From Sphagnum compactum (Eukaryota > Bryophyta > Sphagnopsida > Sphagnales), in contig OZ234493.1 in assembly GCA_965153455.1 (NCBI GenBank), positions 10,654,213 to 10,718,212 of the forward strand: DNA of 64,000 nt, written 5' to 3'. Below the pieces are notes generated by a model, which searched no databases, had not been told where the DNA came from, and worked only from the letters and a program-made list of their open reading frames with translations. This document shows positions 24,216 to 38,375 of this stretch, in pieces (position 1 is the stretch's first letter; each line of letters opens with the position of its first letter). The translations under genes were made by a program, and so were the position numbers.

Positions 24216-26409
24216 TTAAAAGAAAACCCTTGCTTTGGAGGTCACATTGTTCTTATGATAATTGGTCAACTTTTATGTCACCTTCCCAGAGTACAAGGGG
24301 AAGGCTTTCAACACGTGTCTCTTGAATAATTAATTAATTAATTAATTTTGAAAATTCAAAAACATTTTATATTCTAAAATATACTTTACTTCCCATAAAA
24401 AGATCTTTTTTTTTTCTTTGGAAAAAAATCTTTTTTTTTTTGAGAATTTCAACATTTCTACAAATAATATAATTAATATCCAAGTTGCCAAGGTGCTACA
24501 GCCTACAGGATTCTAATTTTGGCTGCAATGAGTTGAGCAATGCAATTAAATAAATAAAATAAATAATGCAATTTCTGTTGCAAAATGTCATAAGTTAAGG
24601 TAGTGGTGCTGGTGGGGCCTAACAAGAATGTAATCTTCTTTATTATTTTATTATTTTATTCTTAAGTATGCCTGAAAATAGAATTTTTTATTGAAGTATA
24701 TATGCTCGGTTGTCGGTTTAGATTGACCACTTGGACTAGTTGCATAGTGGATGAAAATCTGAAAAAAAGTTGATCCCATACAAATGGATGAAATTTTGAG
24801 AAAGTGTTGTGAAATTTTTGGGAAGTTGATACTTTGAAAAGGAACACATTTTTTTGGCAAAAGTTGGATGATGGATTGAAAAGTCCTAGAGAATTGGCCC
24901 AAGTGTTCTTGCAGAAAAGTGGACAATGGCTGAGCTTGAAAATGTGAAGAAATGGGGCCAACTTCCCCCAAGAAAGTGGGACAATGGATGAACACCCAAC
25001 AAAAGTTGTTCCAACTTCTTTAAGAAATTGACATTGTGTATCAACCCCCCAATTCTCCTGCTATCCCAAGTTCAATTTTGCCAATTTCATCCAATGTTCA
25101 ACTTTCTAAAGTTACAACCATTTTTTTCATCCACTACCAAACTCTAGCAAAGTTTTAAAACATTTTACACACAAGTTGGCATTTGAAAGTTTGATTGTTA
25201 GGAGAATGGATAAGTAGTCAAGACAATACTAGTGTCGAGCGGGTATTAGAAATTGCATTGAACCCGTGTTGAGTATGGAGGTAATTCTTAAGGTTGATAA
25301 CCATAGTTCTGAAACAATCAAATACCAATTCTATTATAGAATATCACTTAATGTTGATTCGCGCTTAGGGTTAGGTTGTCACAATGATAGGCCCTAGTTC
25401 AAAAGTATCCCATAGGATTATGGCCATTAGCTCTAATTCAACATTATCTATTTTATGATCATTAATTTTATTTTATCTTTGTTCACACATGGGATTAAAG
25501 TTGGGTCTCTTAATTACAGTTTGCTTAGGGTATCTCTTTTTTGTTAATGGCAAAAAGTGGTAAAATGCAATCATCATAGTTCCTTGGAAGGTTGTTTCAT
25601 GTTCATTTCACAACTCAAGTTAGCTCAACTTTCATTTTTTTTCATTTTGCTTTGCAGCTTTGTAACATCATCAATTCTTACTTTGCTATGGGGTTTTGCA
25701 ACGTTGTCATTTTTGCAACATTTTCAATTGACTCCCTAGTGTTCTTATAGTTTTTGGAGTGTCATTTCTACGTTCTCGTGTCATTGTTAAAAAATCACAC
25801 CTTGTTTTCTTGATCTGCCACCATCGTGACCTCATCCATAACATGTGGGTGACTTCTCTCCAAAATTTGTCTATGAATTCGCACCTCCTTGTGCACTTGT
25901 GCTTATATGTGAATGTGCATTTGCTTACACATTTGCATTCAAATTTGAAGCTATTTTCAAAACTTCTGATGTTGTTTTTATTTCAAAATGTCCTTTTGTG
26001 ATGGAGCACCATTTTTCTTGGGGGCAAAATGTCTCATGTTGTTCCTATTTAAATGCTTCCTTCCACGATGGAGCACTAATGTTCTTACTTGAAAACCTCC
26101 TTCCATGATGGAGAAGTAGAGCTTCCCTTCACAATGGAGCACTTTTATTGTTGTTTCGGAACTTCAATTGTAGTTAGTTTTATCATATTAGTTTTGAACT
26201 CATTAGTTTACCATTGTGAAAACATGTTGTAAAATGCATGAATCTACATTTTTTTATCATTTTCAATTATGTTATCAATAAATTATCACTTAGTGGTAAG
26301 TGCATTATTAGTGTGCCACATCATATGTACACGTCAACTACAAATTGTTAAACTTGAACAAACATGAACAAAGTTATTGGAACAAAGGTTTAACAAAATG
26401 ATAACCGCA

Positions 26410-26670
26410 AATGTGAACGTATTATTATTTTAAAAAATCATTTTTTTATTTTGATACATAACTATTGTTTTCAATTTATTGAAAAAATCAAATAACCACC
26501 TAAAAAACTAGTTGTTTCTTCATGTAACTTGTGGTTTTTTGAGGTTCTTGAAATACCCAAAATCCATGGTTCCTAGATTTTGATTTTTTTCAAATACTTA
26601 AAACCAATGGTTGTTTTGATTCTAAATACCCAAAACTAGCAATTCTTTGATTATTTTTCCAAAAAAAATT
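26410..26670. repeat. Dispersed internally repeated AT-rich element, copy 2
   Basis: Units such as TTCTTGAAATACCCAAAATC and CTAAATACCCAAAACTAGC resemble those at 12420-12710 and 35210-35450. Confidence 0.45.
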
Positions 26671-28799
26671 AATTGGTAGTAATTATAATAATAATAATAA
26701 ATGCCCCCACACTAGACAATACTTTAATCCTTGCTTTTGAAGGATTGATCATAGACTAATGTACATGTTTTTCATTGAAAAACATTTAACTTAGTTATAA
26801 TTAAAAAGTTTGTCATAAGATGGGATACATTCCAAAATTTGAAGAAGATTGTTCATGTTGTGCAAGTATTATGTAACATTTGAGCTTGATATGTCATGCC
26901 CAACTACACTTGTGTGTATGTTTTATTTGCGTGGATTTGTTGAGTTTGATAGCATCGTGCACCAATTTGTTGAGAACAAAATCATGTTTTTACTTTGCAT
27001 GTATGTTTGATTCATAAGTAACATGCACATAAATAATTTTAAAATTGTCAACTATTGATGTATTGTCTTCAAACATAAATTGAAAACTAGGATTAGAAGA
27101 AAAAAATTAATATGCACATGGATTTGTTTAAATTCACTTCACAATGTATTTAATACATACAATAAATTAAGGCATGAATGTAAATTTTATTTTGTTGTAG
27201 CAAGAGATATGAAAAATGTTTTGAGTTTTTTTTAAGCTTGCTTGGTTTTATGCATTCATGCATTGTGTTTGTTATTCCACCTTTTAAATGTTGAAGGAAA
27301 AGGTTTGAATTTGTGAAAGAAAGCCAAAATTGGTTTTAAAAATAGGTTTATTAAAAAAGGAACATGCACATGATAGATAGCTTGATAGCTATATGGTAAA
27401 TAAACAACTCAAGAGAAAAAAAAATAGCATGCCGCATAAGTGGCCTAGTATTGGGAAAAGGCATGGAGGTGCAAAGCAATCACATAAGTGGTCTACTATT
27501 AGATTTAATTAGGGAGGATTCCAAATATTAAATACAAAGTGTTTTTTATTATAAATTATCCTCTCTCCTCTTTCTTTTTATTCTTTTGAGAACTTAAAAT
27601 TGTAATAAGTAGCCTTGGTGTAATTTTTTGATTTTAGTTTTTGATTTCATTCTTCTCATGTTGCACTTCAATATTTATCCATTGACTTGTTATGTTGTGT
27701 GTTTTTTCATTCTTTCATTTGGGAACATGCAGGGGAACAAAACCCCTAAATCCAAAAAAAATCAAGATCCTCTATCCCTACCCCTAAATAGGAGAAAAAC
27801 TAAACATGTAAACACATATTGGTTCATTTCATTGGAGTTCAAAAAACATTTTCCTCATGGTCTTTGGTCTAGGTAATTAAAACTAAACTTGCAATTCAAC
27901 CCAAAACCAACAAATCTTATAAAGCCTTGCATAGTTTACCCAAGGAAGGGACAATTAGGCTAAAACTTGGACTTGACTCCAAAAGTGACAATTACTTTTA
28001 GTTGTTTTTAGTATTTCTTAGACCTAAAACAAAAAGGTCTTCCATTTTACAAAAGATTTTACACCTAGGTCTAATGGTTTTTTTTAAACCACAAGAACTA
28101 GCCAATATTGGTTCAAGCATCAATTTGGACATGTCAAAATGAACTTGTAATTACCAATTAACAAAAAAAAAAATCAATTCTCAAATTTTGTCATTATGCA
28201 AATATGAACTAATGTAATGAATGTAGTTTTTTTACTTTATTGTTTAGGAATCTTGTTATTCCCAATGGATTTTCATAGGGCGCTAAGGTTAAATTAACAT
28301 GGTTAAATATATGTGTGATGTTTAATATAATGCATACCATGAATTAAGATTGTAAGCAAAAATGTTTCATTAGCAAGTTAAGTTGTAAGATTGAAACTTT
28401 TGGATTAAAATATATGTTTGAATTGGTGTATAATTTTGCAGTATGTGGAGGATGATTCAAACAAATATGGACATCAAATTTTTGAATAAAATTCCATCAA
28501 TTTTCATCACAAGCATTTAATGTGTTCAATTAATTGTTTCAATATTTTGGTTTTTAAAATCATAAATCAATAAAATTTGTCTTTATGATGTCCTTATGAA
28601 CTATGAAAATGTTTCTTCTATAGAAATTGTAAAACACATTACACCAAAACATAGCATCCATGACTAGGGCATATTGTGACTAATGTCCAAACTTAGTCGT
28701 GGAGCGATATGACCCAATCATATATGATTTTAGTCATGATTATAAAACTTTTAGTCTCATATGACTATAATATTACAACTACATGACTAATAATCATGA

Positions 28800-31260
28800 A
28801 AGGTTAGGTTAAGCAAGCTAGGTTAAGTTAAAAGGTTAAAAAAATAAAGTAAACCTTAAGTAAATTTAGATAGACATATTAGGTCCCAATTAACCCCTAA
28901 ATATAGGCTTAGGTGGATTCAATTTTTCCTAATATGTAGCCTTTAAATAGGACTAGGTATATATCATAATATGAATTAATTTAAACCTAGTTTAATTTAA
29001 TTTAGTTTAATCCAATCCTAGTTTAACCTAATTTAACCAACTTAAAGCTCATTTACCCAAGTAGCCTAGTTTATTTTAAATAACTTTATTTATTATAATT
29101 AATCTTATTTAACTCATCCTAATTTATGTAACATACTTTAACATATGTAACTTAATTTAATTTGATTTAACCAAGTATACGAACTTTAGCAACCTTTAGA
29201 TGTCATCAAGTTTAGCTAAACTTAGATTAATTAGTTCAAACAAAATACCTTTTAAAACTTCATTTAAGCCCAATTTATTCAAATTTAACCAAGTTTAACC
29301 AAGTTTAACTTAAATGGTTTAATGTAACTTGATTTCACCAATTTTAACCAAATTTAACTTAAGTATACAAGTTTAGCCTAGTTTATTCAAATTTAGCAAA
29401 ATAGATAATCAATTTTAACTAAAAACTTTATAGGTTTAGCCAAATGTATTCAATTTCAGTAATAATTCACCAAAATCAAATTTAAAAATTATAGGTTTAA
29501 CCAAATTTAGCCAAAATCATTTAGTTTAGCTAAATTTATAATTTTTTAACCAAGTTCTTAAAAGTTCACCCAAATTTATCAAAATATTAAAAAAATTATC
29601 CTAGTTTAACTTATTTTAGCCTCATTTATTTTCACCAAAATTAACCAAATTTAGCTTTAATAATCAAAATATTCTAATTTAATTTTTAGAAAAATTATTT
29701 GATCAAAATAACATAATTCAGCAAATTTATGTTATTTTAACCAAAATTAGCAAAGTTTTACCAGATTTATCCATGGGTTTAGGCTTCATAAACTTATAAC
29801 ATATTAAATTTATAAAATGAACCTATAAAAATATTGATTAAATATAATTTACACAATTCATTATAATATCACTATGTAAACATCATGTTTCATTGTTAAT
29901 TGACATAATTCATTATTATAATTTACTATGATAAATAGGTTTTTTTTATTATGTTGTTTTAAATACCCTATGTTACTTTATGATATACCCTCTATTATTT
30001 TAGGACATTTTAGTTATTCTAACTTATACCCTAAATTATTATAATTTATTTTATCCTAAGTATAAAATTTTAAAGTAATCTAAAATAAAATATAATGACC
30101 TAAGGTAAAATAACATAGAATAGCCAATAATAGCTAATGAAAAATAATTTAAATTAACCTAAAATAAAATAACTACCAATAGCTTATGATAATATAACAC
30201 TACACCAAAATACGTCTGTGTTCACTATAGGTTTCACTAGATTTTGAATGAATTTGAACATTTTTACCATGCTGAAACTGGTCAACCCCCTAGTGTACCG
30301 GGATTAGTTGCTACGGACAATGAATTGGTCCACTAATACTTAGTGAAATACAAATTTATCAAACCATTTCACTTGCTAATTAATTAACTATAATTTATCC
30401 AACAATAACTTACAATATAATAGCCACCAATAAGATAACCACTAATGGTTTAGAATAGAATAACCACCAATAGGCACCAATAGCTTATGGTAATTTAGCC
30501 ACCAATAGCCATTAATAAAATAACCACCAATAGCCACTAATATCCACCAAAAAATAACCACCAATATAATAAATACTAATAGCCATTAATAAAATAACCA
30601 CTAATAGCCACCAATAAATTAGCTATTAATATCCACCAATAGCCAATAAAATAACCATTAATAACCACCAATATAATAATTACCAATAACCATTAATAAA
30701 ATATATAAACACCAATAGAAAAATAACCAATAGCCACCAATAAAATATATAAGCACTAATAGAATAGGCACCAATAGCCATCAATAGAATAACCAACAAT
30801 AGTCACCAATAGAATAACCACAAAAAACCTATGGTAATCTAACCCAAAATATCTAATAATAACATAAGGTGAAATAGCCTTCAATAGCCAAAAATAACCA
30901 GCAATAGCCTCACATAATCGAAAGTAGTCTAAGATGAAATAATTTAAAATATCCAAAAATAACTTATAATAATTGTAGTAAACCTAAAGTGAAATAGCTT
31001 ACAATAGCCAAAAATAATATAGAATAACCAAAAATAACTTACAATAGTTGGAAATAACCTAAGGTGAAATAATCTAAAATAGCCAAAAGTAACATAAAGT
31101 AACTAAAAGTAACTTAGAATAACCGAAAGTAACTTAGGGTGAAATAATATAAAATAACCAAAAAATTTGAAAATATTCGTAAATAATGTAGGTTGAAATC
31201 ACTTAGAATAATGAAAAATAGCCCTATAATAATTGAAAATAGTTTAACATAGGTAGTAGT
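28800..31260. repeat. Degenerate short-period repeat tract
   Basis: From 28800 to about 30180 the DNA is built from variants of TTTAACCAAATTTAGCC. After the nested element's left arm it is built from AATAACCACCAATAGCC (30400-30830), then AATAGCCAAAAATAACTTA and similar units (30840-31260). There is no coding capacity. Confidence 0.75.
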
Positions 31261-32034
31261 ATTATATTAGCAAAAACAAAATCCATTTACTAAACATTTT
31301 TTTTTCAAAAAAATTGTTAATGAAATGTTATTGAACAGTGATATTCACAAAAAAAATAGTTCAAATGATTTTACACTTTCAAAAGGAAATAAATTTAATT
31401 ATTTACAATATTGAAAAAAAATTAAATTAAACTTTAATCATTTCATTTGGACAAAATTTCAATAAAATATGAATTTTCAAATTTTATATTTTTGTAATGT
31501 TTAAAATGAAATATTTGATAATAGAATGTAATGTAACACATTATCACAACAAGTGTGATGGCTTGATGGTAAAGGTGTTTATTTCTATCTTAGAGGTCAA
31601 AGGATTAAACCTCACTAATGGTGTGTTTGTGGTCAACAATGGTAAATTAATCGAATATTTTCCTATGTAGTTCCCTAGAGTAGGTGCCTACTTAGGTTGA
31701 TTACATGGCCTATGTACTTAAACTAGGTTTTAAACCCAACATAAGTAGTGACACTTGTCAATAATTCATAGGCTAGAATCATGTAATTATCAATGATATT
31801 AAATAATAAATAATTTAAATTTAATCAATTTCCACGTTGCTTAACTAATTTACTAGCAAGTGAAATGGCTTGGTAAATTTGTATTTCATTAGAAACTAGT
31901 GGACCAATTCATTGTCTGTAACAATTGGTCCCTGTTCATTAGGGGGTTGACCAGTTTCACCATGGTAAAAATGTCCAAATTCACTCAAAATCTAATGAAA
32001 CCCAGAGTGAACTAGGATGCATTTTGGTGTAATG
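30198..32034. mobile_element. Long-TIR DNA element, about 1.84 kb, nested
   Basis: The arms at 30201-30397 and 31836-32031 are inverted copies of roughly 195 bp with good identity: TACACCAAAAT, GTTCACT, GGTTTCA, TTTTTACCATG, GAAACTGGTCAACCCCCTA, GACAATGAATTGGTCCACTA and CATTTCACTTGCTA appear in order on both. The outer ends read CACTACACCAAAA and CATTACACCAAAA. No transposase frame lies between them. It may be CACTA-like, or TA-flanked (mariner-like) if the ends begin at CACC. Confidence 0.75.
31548..31640 (+). repeat. tRNA-derived SINE-like head
   Basis: GTGTGATGGCTTGATGGTAA resembles a pol III A box, and AGGTCAAAGGATTAAACCTC about 45 bp later resembles a decayed B box (GGTTCAAATCC). The spacing and the intervening TTTCTATCTTAGAGGTC are typical of plant tRNA-derived SINEs. 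The 3' boundary is unclear. Confidence 0.45.
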
Positions 32035-35000
32035 AATGGACAAATTTGATCCCAAATCCATCATGGTCAACATCAATAAGTTGAAACCCTACACATTTTT
32101 TGATTTGATTCCCAAAGGGTCGGAAGTTCAAATACAAGGGAGAAAGGATGGCATAATTGAGACATCACATTAAACATTTTCCAACTTATCATTACAAGAA
32201 GATTCAACCAATTTTTACATATTGGAAAAGGTATGCACATAAGTTATGGAAAATAGTTTGGTAGAACCAAAAGTTTTTATCAATTTGACAACATTAAAAT
32301 TAACTGCTACCAATTTTATAGAATAAAAAACACTAAGTACAGAATCTTGTATCAATTCAACTGAATCATGTAGTTGTATTACACCAATTCCAGATGATTA
32401 TAATTAACAGTTGCCCATTTTCCAACTTTTTAAATTTTTGAATTTGGTAAGATTTCATCCATCACCAAGTTTTTAAATGGGCATTTCAGGGTATTCAATG
32501 GAATCCATTTCAATCCAAAGGAATCCAATAAGATTTTGGTTGGATGCTTCCAAAATTTGAATCCAACATTTAAAACCCAAAATGCATAGAAACAATGCCT
32601 ACTCATAATCACAAAATATCAACTATCTTGGTGTGATTGTTTGGTATCCAAGGGTGAACCCACCAACATTAGGCCATTTTTGATTTGTGGACTCTACCCT
32701 TACCAACTCCTCTAAAAAAGGAACTATCCCACTCATTTTCTCTTCTTGCTAATTTTTTATGTTTGTCTTTGCATTCTAAATTTTTGTTGTTTTTTTCTAG
32801 TTTGTGTGGGAACACCATTAGGGGGAGTGTGAGCAAGGAGTAGGCATAGAAGATAGGTAAAAATTCGGCAAAAAAACTAAAGGAGACTGAAGAAGGATAA
32901 ATAGTATTGAAATTGGAAAGATGACCACCAAAACTGGAAATGGAGAGGTAGAAGAGGGTAAATATGGTAGTGAGCCTCTTCGAGAAGGCAAAGTTGGTTT
33001 TCATTGAAATGGACAATTTTAGAAGTGGATAGTCAGTAAAGATGTTAAGTGGACCAAACAAATTGGTATTTTTGGTTTCATTAGTGTGTAGTTGGGGCCT
33101 ATATGCCCATTAGTGAAGGTCTACAATTGATAGTTCGGTGCAATCCATAATTGATAGAATCAATATATGGTGTTATATATGGTACTCATTACCAAAAACA
33201 TCATGTGCAAAATGGTGTGTTTGCCATAGGCCAAAATCAACAAACCACCACTAATTAAATAAGTAGTTAAATGTAGCAAAAATGTGCATTGGGATGGTGC
33301 CCATGGATGCAATAATGCAAATGGAAAGTTGGAAAGTTTCCCAATTGAAGATGAAATACATGGTGTAGATGTTGGGATTCATTCAAACAATTTGGTTGAA
33401 AGGGAGTTGCAACACATATGTGAGCAAGAACTTCATGCTTCTTGTCGCCTTGGTAGAACAAAGGAAGTAGATTGATTGGTTTATTGTTGTTTTCAATAAC
33501 TTGTACACAAGTTATGAATTTGGCAACACCCATGAAATTGAAGTGAGACAAACCCAATAAGGAGCCAAATTTTGATTTAGCCCAAGTACTCTAAACTCGC
33601 TACCAACTTTGAAGACTTGGAACTTGGGTAGATTAAGGTTACGCAACCCTAAAGGCTAAACATAGTCATTTGGGAAATGAATGTTGACATATACCATCCA
33701 ATTCGAAAAATAAGACAAGGATGAAGAGCCCAAGTTTAGTAAGGCCTCCTCGATTTTCAATACTCTTAAAGCAACATGATTAAATCCGCATGTAAAGGAA
33801 GGTGCACCAAAACTTGTCCCTTCCAACCTTTTTTAGACTTTGCATGATAGGTTGCAAGGAGAAGCAATTCTGATACAACACATTAAATTTTGATATGCCA
33901 TTAAAGTTAATGATATATCAACAAAATGTTTAAAAAGGTAGGTTGGAGTAATGGGACTTATACAAGGACAATATTCAATGAAGCTTTTACTTATTATCAA
34001 TAAGACAAACAACTTTATTAAGTAGGACTTGATTTTTACCAAAATGTCTTCCTTCATTACGGGAATTTAATTTGGTGATTCCCCAAAACACATGAAGACT
34101 AAAAAGGATAATTAGTTCTATAGTCACCAAAGTGAGGAAGAGGATATCATAACCAACATGGAAGTGTATTTTAAGCTTGGAGTCACTACAAAGTCGATTA
34201 ATGATACTACAAAGCTTACTAAAAATGTTGTAGGGTATTTTGAATCTACTATAAAGCCTTTTACCATGATAGAATTTTTTTTGTTTTGTAATCTAAAATA
34301 ATTTTGTTGCTTTGTTTAGGCACATGATCATGAGGACGTAATCACAGGTAGGAGGGATGATGATGTTAAAGGTTAGAAAAGACTATTAGGACTTTTTGTA
34401 CATGATTAACTTTGACTACTAGATTTTACCAAGTATTGATTTTACTATTGAAAATTGATTACCAATTTTTCATTACCAAAATAGATTACTAAATTTATGT
34501 TACCAACCATTGTTATTTATTTTAAGCACCAAAAAAAAAAGTTTAAATGCAACTATTACATTTAGGATTGTCTAAATTGTTGATAAAATTAACTTCTACT
34601 TGTTTTAAATACATTTTAAGAAATTTATTATTTTTAGTAGGATCACCATTTTGGATTTAAATTTGCACCATTTTGGACTTAGAGGTCATATTTCTTGTAA
34701 GCCCAATAAAGTTTTTAAATTATATTTTGATGTTGTTGTAATTCAACTTTTCGCATTCTTAAAGTTGTTTTTTGTACTATAGATTTTTGTTATTACATTT
34801 CAAAGTTGAATTTGCTTCATAATTTTAATTGTTATCACTTTTCCTACTTATGATTGTTATTTTGAATATTTGTAAGAGTTTGATAGTCTATTTGTACTAT
34901 TGTTTTAAGAAATTTTGTGATTATTTTGTCATTTTAAAGTTGTAGAAGTGTATTTTCACTTCTTGATCCTATTGCTTTTATTTTCCAAACCCAATATATT

Positions 35001-38000
35001 GTCGGATGACCTTAGTAAATGCATAGAGCTCAAGGTGAACCATCACCTACATTGGTACCTTCACCTTTGTGTGGGAGGCTTTTTAAAGCTTATATTTAAT
35101 CTAGGAAAGGGTAAATTTGGACTCAAAAATCTTGATTTAATCTAAGGATGGGATATTTATAATGGTCAGAAGTAGCCCAAATGTTCTTGGGGTTTTTACC
35201 AATGTTGTGAGGTTATTTGAAGTTTCTAATCAACAATAATTTCAAATTTTCAAAAAATGAAATCAAAGAAATGTTATTTTTGCTTGTTTCAAAATTGGAA
35301 AAACATTGATTTTAACTATTTCAAAATCAAAGAACCACAAGTTCCAATTATTTCAAAAACATAAAAGAATTGATAGCTTTCATGAAATAATCAATTTTTG
35401 TATAAGATTGATTTTTGAAATTTCCAAAAAAATTGGAAACCATAGTCACATTGTGAAACCAATTATTTTATTAGGTTATATACCAAAACATTTTTTTTTG
35501 TTTGATAAGTAATTTCAAGTTTGATTGCTTATCAAACTAGTTCTTGATTGAAGTTGGAAACTTTGGACACTTTGATGTGAATGTCATTATGTTTATAGTG
35601 TGGCACCACATGGAAAATTAAAAATCATTAGTTTGGATTAATTGTAAAAAGTTCAAACTTTTCCTTGTTTTTGTTTGTTTCATATCCTTTGATATTCATA
35701 TTATTGTGTGAAAGGCCAAAATTTTGTCAACCCATCATGTGAAATGCATTTGTTAAAACTACTTGTCACACTGAAATGAAAAATGAAAACTAACGTGTCA
35801 CAAAAAAATAGGTAAACACATAAAATAGTCCACTAATTACATTTTCCAATGTCATCACTCCTTGAATTTAAAGAGGCGTCTACCTTCCTACCCCAATTTT
35901 ATTTTTCTTCTAATCTACAATTAAAATTTCTCATGGTTGCAAAACATGCATGGTACCCTCATTTTTAAATTATATATATGTGCATGTGGTTCTCATTTTT
36001 CAATTTCACTTAAATGATGCCCTTAAACAAATTATATGGTCAACTTTCTTCTAATTAATGTAGATTATCAAAGTTGAAAACTAATCAAAATAAAATTCAA
36101 GAGGGGGGACTTTATCATGTAATCATATTGCATCCATAGTCCTATAGTAAAACCATGACCAAAGGTAGGCAATTGTAATGTACCATAGTTATAATCAAGA
36201 CTAATTAAGTTGGACATTAAGTTTGGTTCACATGATTAGTGATATAAAAATTTGTAAGATTTTTACTTTTTCTCACTTTTGGTGATTGAAATTCTCCAAA
36301 ATCAATTAAAATCAAATAATTTTTGAAATTTGAAATTTTTTATTTAATGAAATTTCACCAATAAAAAGACGTTGACATGATTACATTATTGATTTTACAA
36401 CATAGTCACAAAGTGTCTTAATCATGGAATTTGGGTTTTGGTGTAATTTGCTTTCATATTAATAAATCTAAAAAAATCAATGAACGAATTACTTGCAAAT
36501 GTTTTGGTTGAATTGTAGTAGAATTGTCACTTTTATAGGATACTGAAACTATTAACAAAATAAGGATTAGGAAGGAAAAGTGAGTGAGGAAGGAATAATT
36601 CAAGTTTATCATAAAATCCAATAGATTGCAAACAAGAACCCTATGTTTGGCTGATATATGGGGTAGAATGTGAAATAATTTACAAATCCTGGCCAAAGGC
36701 AAATAAAAAATTCAAAAAATGTGTCGAAATTAATTGTCCCCATAAATTGCTTTTATCTTTTGGGGTTCAATGCAATGGATTTTCTTTCAAACGCATTATT
36801 AGTCGAAGAACAAATGTTAATCAGAAAGGACATAACATTGACATCTTTCTACAATGTTAAACCCATGTTTGGTTTGAGTAAGGAGCTTTCAAAAGTTAAA
36901 CCAAACTAACATCTTAATTGTAGAAGTTCATTTTTTAATAAACTCAATTTGGGTTTAACAATTCATAAGTTAATGTTATGTTCGTTCCAATTAGTATTTG
37001 CCAATAGTGTTATACCCATGCTTCTGAATTGACACACTACAACACATATGTGATTAACAACTTATGAGTTGTTTAACCCATATTGTAGTGTCTTCTTGAG
37101 AGCACCTAGATTCATTCAATATAACCACATACCTAATGTGATAATTGCAAAAGTTGAAAAACTATCATGTTTTATGAAGTTTTTTAAATCACTTTGTTTC
37201 AAGCAATTTCATATGTTTTCTAGCACCACAATAGGTTTTTTTTTGTTGTCATCTTCACACATCATGCCCTATCCCATAATGTGTTGCTTCTTTGACCATT
37301 GATTATGAATGGATCTTTGGTGATGTGAAGGAAGTTGCAACATTGAACAAAATACGTGTTCTTCAATGATCAATTTTTTATTGCCCCAAGTTAATGGACA
37401 TGCATGTGTAGATTTTGGGTGCACCCATCCAATTGATGGGTTGTTTTGAAGTCTACCCATCTACTTGTTGGGTTTCTTCTCAAAATATGAATGTTGGGTA
37501 ACTGATTTAATCATGCCTCTATATGAAATGTAAAAAAAATTTCATATGAATAAAATTTTAAATAATTTTTTTTGATAAACATACAAATAATTAGCTTCAA
37601 TTCCTTTGAATCTTATTAAAATGATATTTTAAAAAAATGATTTGAAAAATTATGCAAGAATTGATTAAAATAAAACACATCAATTTTGAAATAAATAAAG
37701 TTTTAATATAAATTTCTTTTTTGAAATATGAATTTCTTTAATTAATTTGATGTTATTTGAAAAACTTCAATAACACTTTGATGAAGATTTAATAACAAAA
37801 ATCATACAAAAATTATATTTTAATTGATTAATTTGTTTGTATTGTTGTTGCCTTTTATGTTTTAAAATTTTGTTATTGCCCTAAAATAGTTGACATGCAT
37901 TGATGATTTTAGGTTTTACCAAACATGCATGGGGCAAAACACAACTAGTTTTCATTGGGATCCATTATTATTGCACCATTGAAGTTGTTGGTAATGCCAT

Positions 38001-38375
38001 CAATGTTTCTACAAGGGGGACATGATGTCATGAAAATTGGATGTGAAGGCCACAATGGTGGTCTTGTATCAAAAGTCAATTTGTAGGGTGACGAAAGATT
38101 TTTATCCATGCCAACTTGGATTTTAAAGGTTGCAAATGGTGGTGTAAATGAAATGGTCATTAACCCTCAAGTTACCATTATCATAGCCTTAGGTTAGGTT
38201 TGGCAAATTAAAAACAAATGATTAATTATTTTCAAAAAAATGCATTCATTTCTAAGAAAATATGAATTAAAATGAAAAAAATTAATGAAATTCGTTTGAT
38301 GTATGAATGCATGTACTTGAAATGCATGGATGAATGGTTGGTGTACATATTCTATCAAGATCAAGATCCATTTCA
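32035..38375. other. Gene-free AT-rich stretch
   Basis: Includes the right part of the 7.8-kb element and its flank. Open frames (for example 130 codons at 32669-33061 on the minus strand and 96 codons at 33267-33557) show no recognisable domain and no exon context. A copy of the AT-rich repeat family lies near 35210-35450. No gene seen. Confidence 0.5.
35210..35450. repeat. Dispersed internally repeated AT-rich element, copy 3
   Basis: Repeated TTTCAAAATCAAAGAACCAC and TTCCAATTATTTCAAAAAC units, the reverse-complement style of those at 12420-12710. Confidence 0.45.

Larger units (their letters stand above)
22257..28635. other. Gene-free, repeat-bearing stretch
   Basis: Contains poly-A and poly-T runs, two copies of the AGCCAAATTTGGCT repeat family, a 49-bp tandem repeat (23.7 kb) and a copy of the AAATACCCAAAA-type repeat (26.4-26.7 kb). 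Open frames (e.g. 25557-26108) show no domain. No gene seen. Confidence 0.55.
28636..36446. mobile_element. Putative CACTA-like DNA element, about 7.8 kb, no intact genes
   Basis: The left end CATTACACCAAAACATAGC and the right end (other strand) AAATTACACCAAAACCCAAA are inverted. Subterminal sequences also match in inverted order (CATGACTAGG / CATGATTAAG; TTGTGACTA on both; TAATGTCCAA on both). Short ATGACTA or TAGTCAT motifs recur in both orientations behind the left end, as in En/Spm-type elements. No target duplication could be fixed and no transposase was recognised inside. It encloses the low-complexity tract and the nested element at 30198. Confidence 0.5.
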
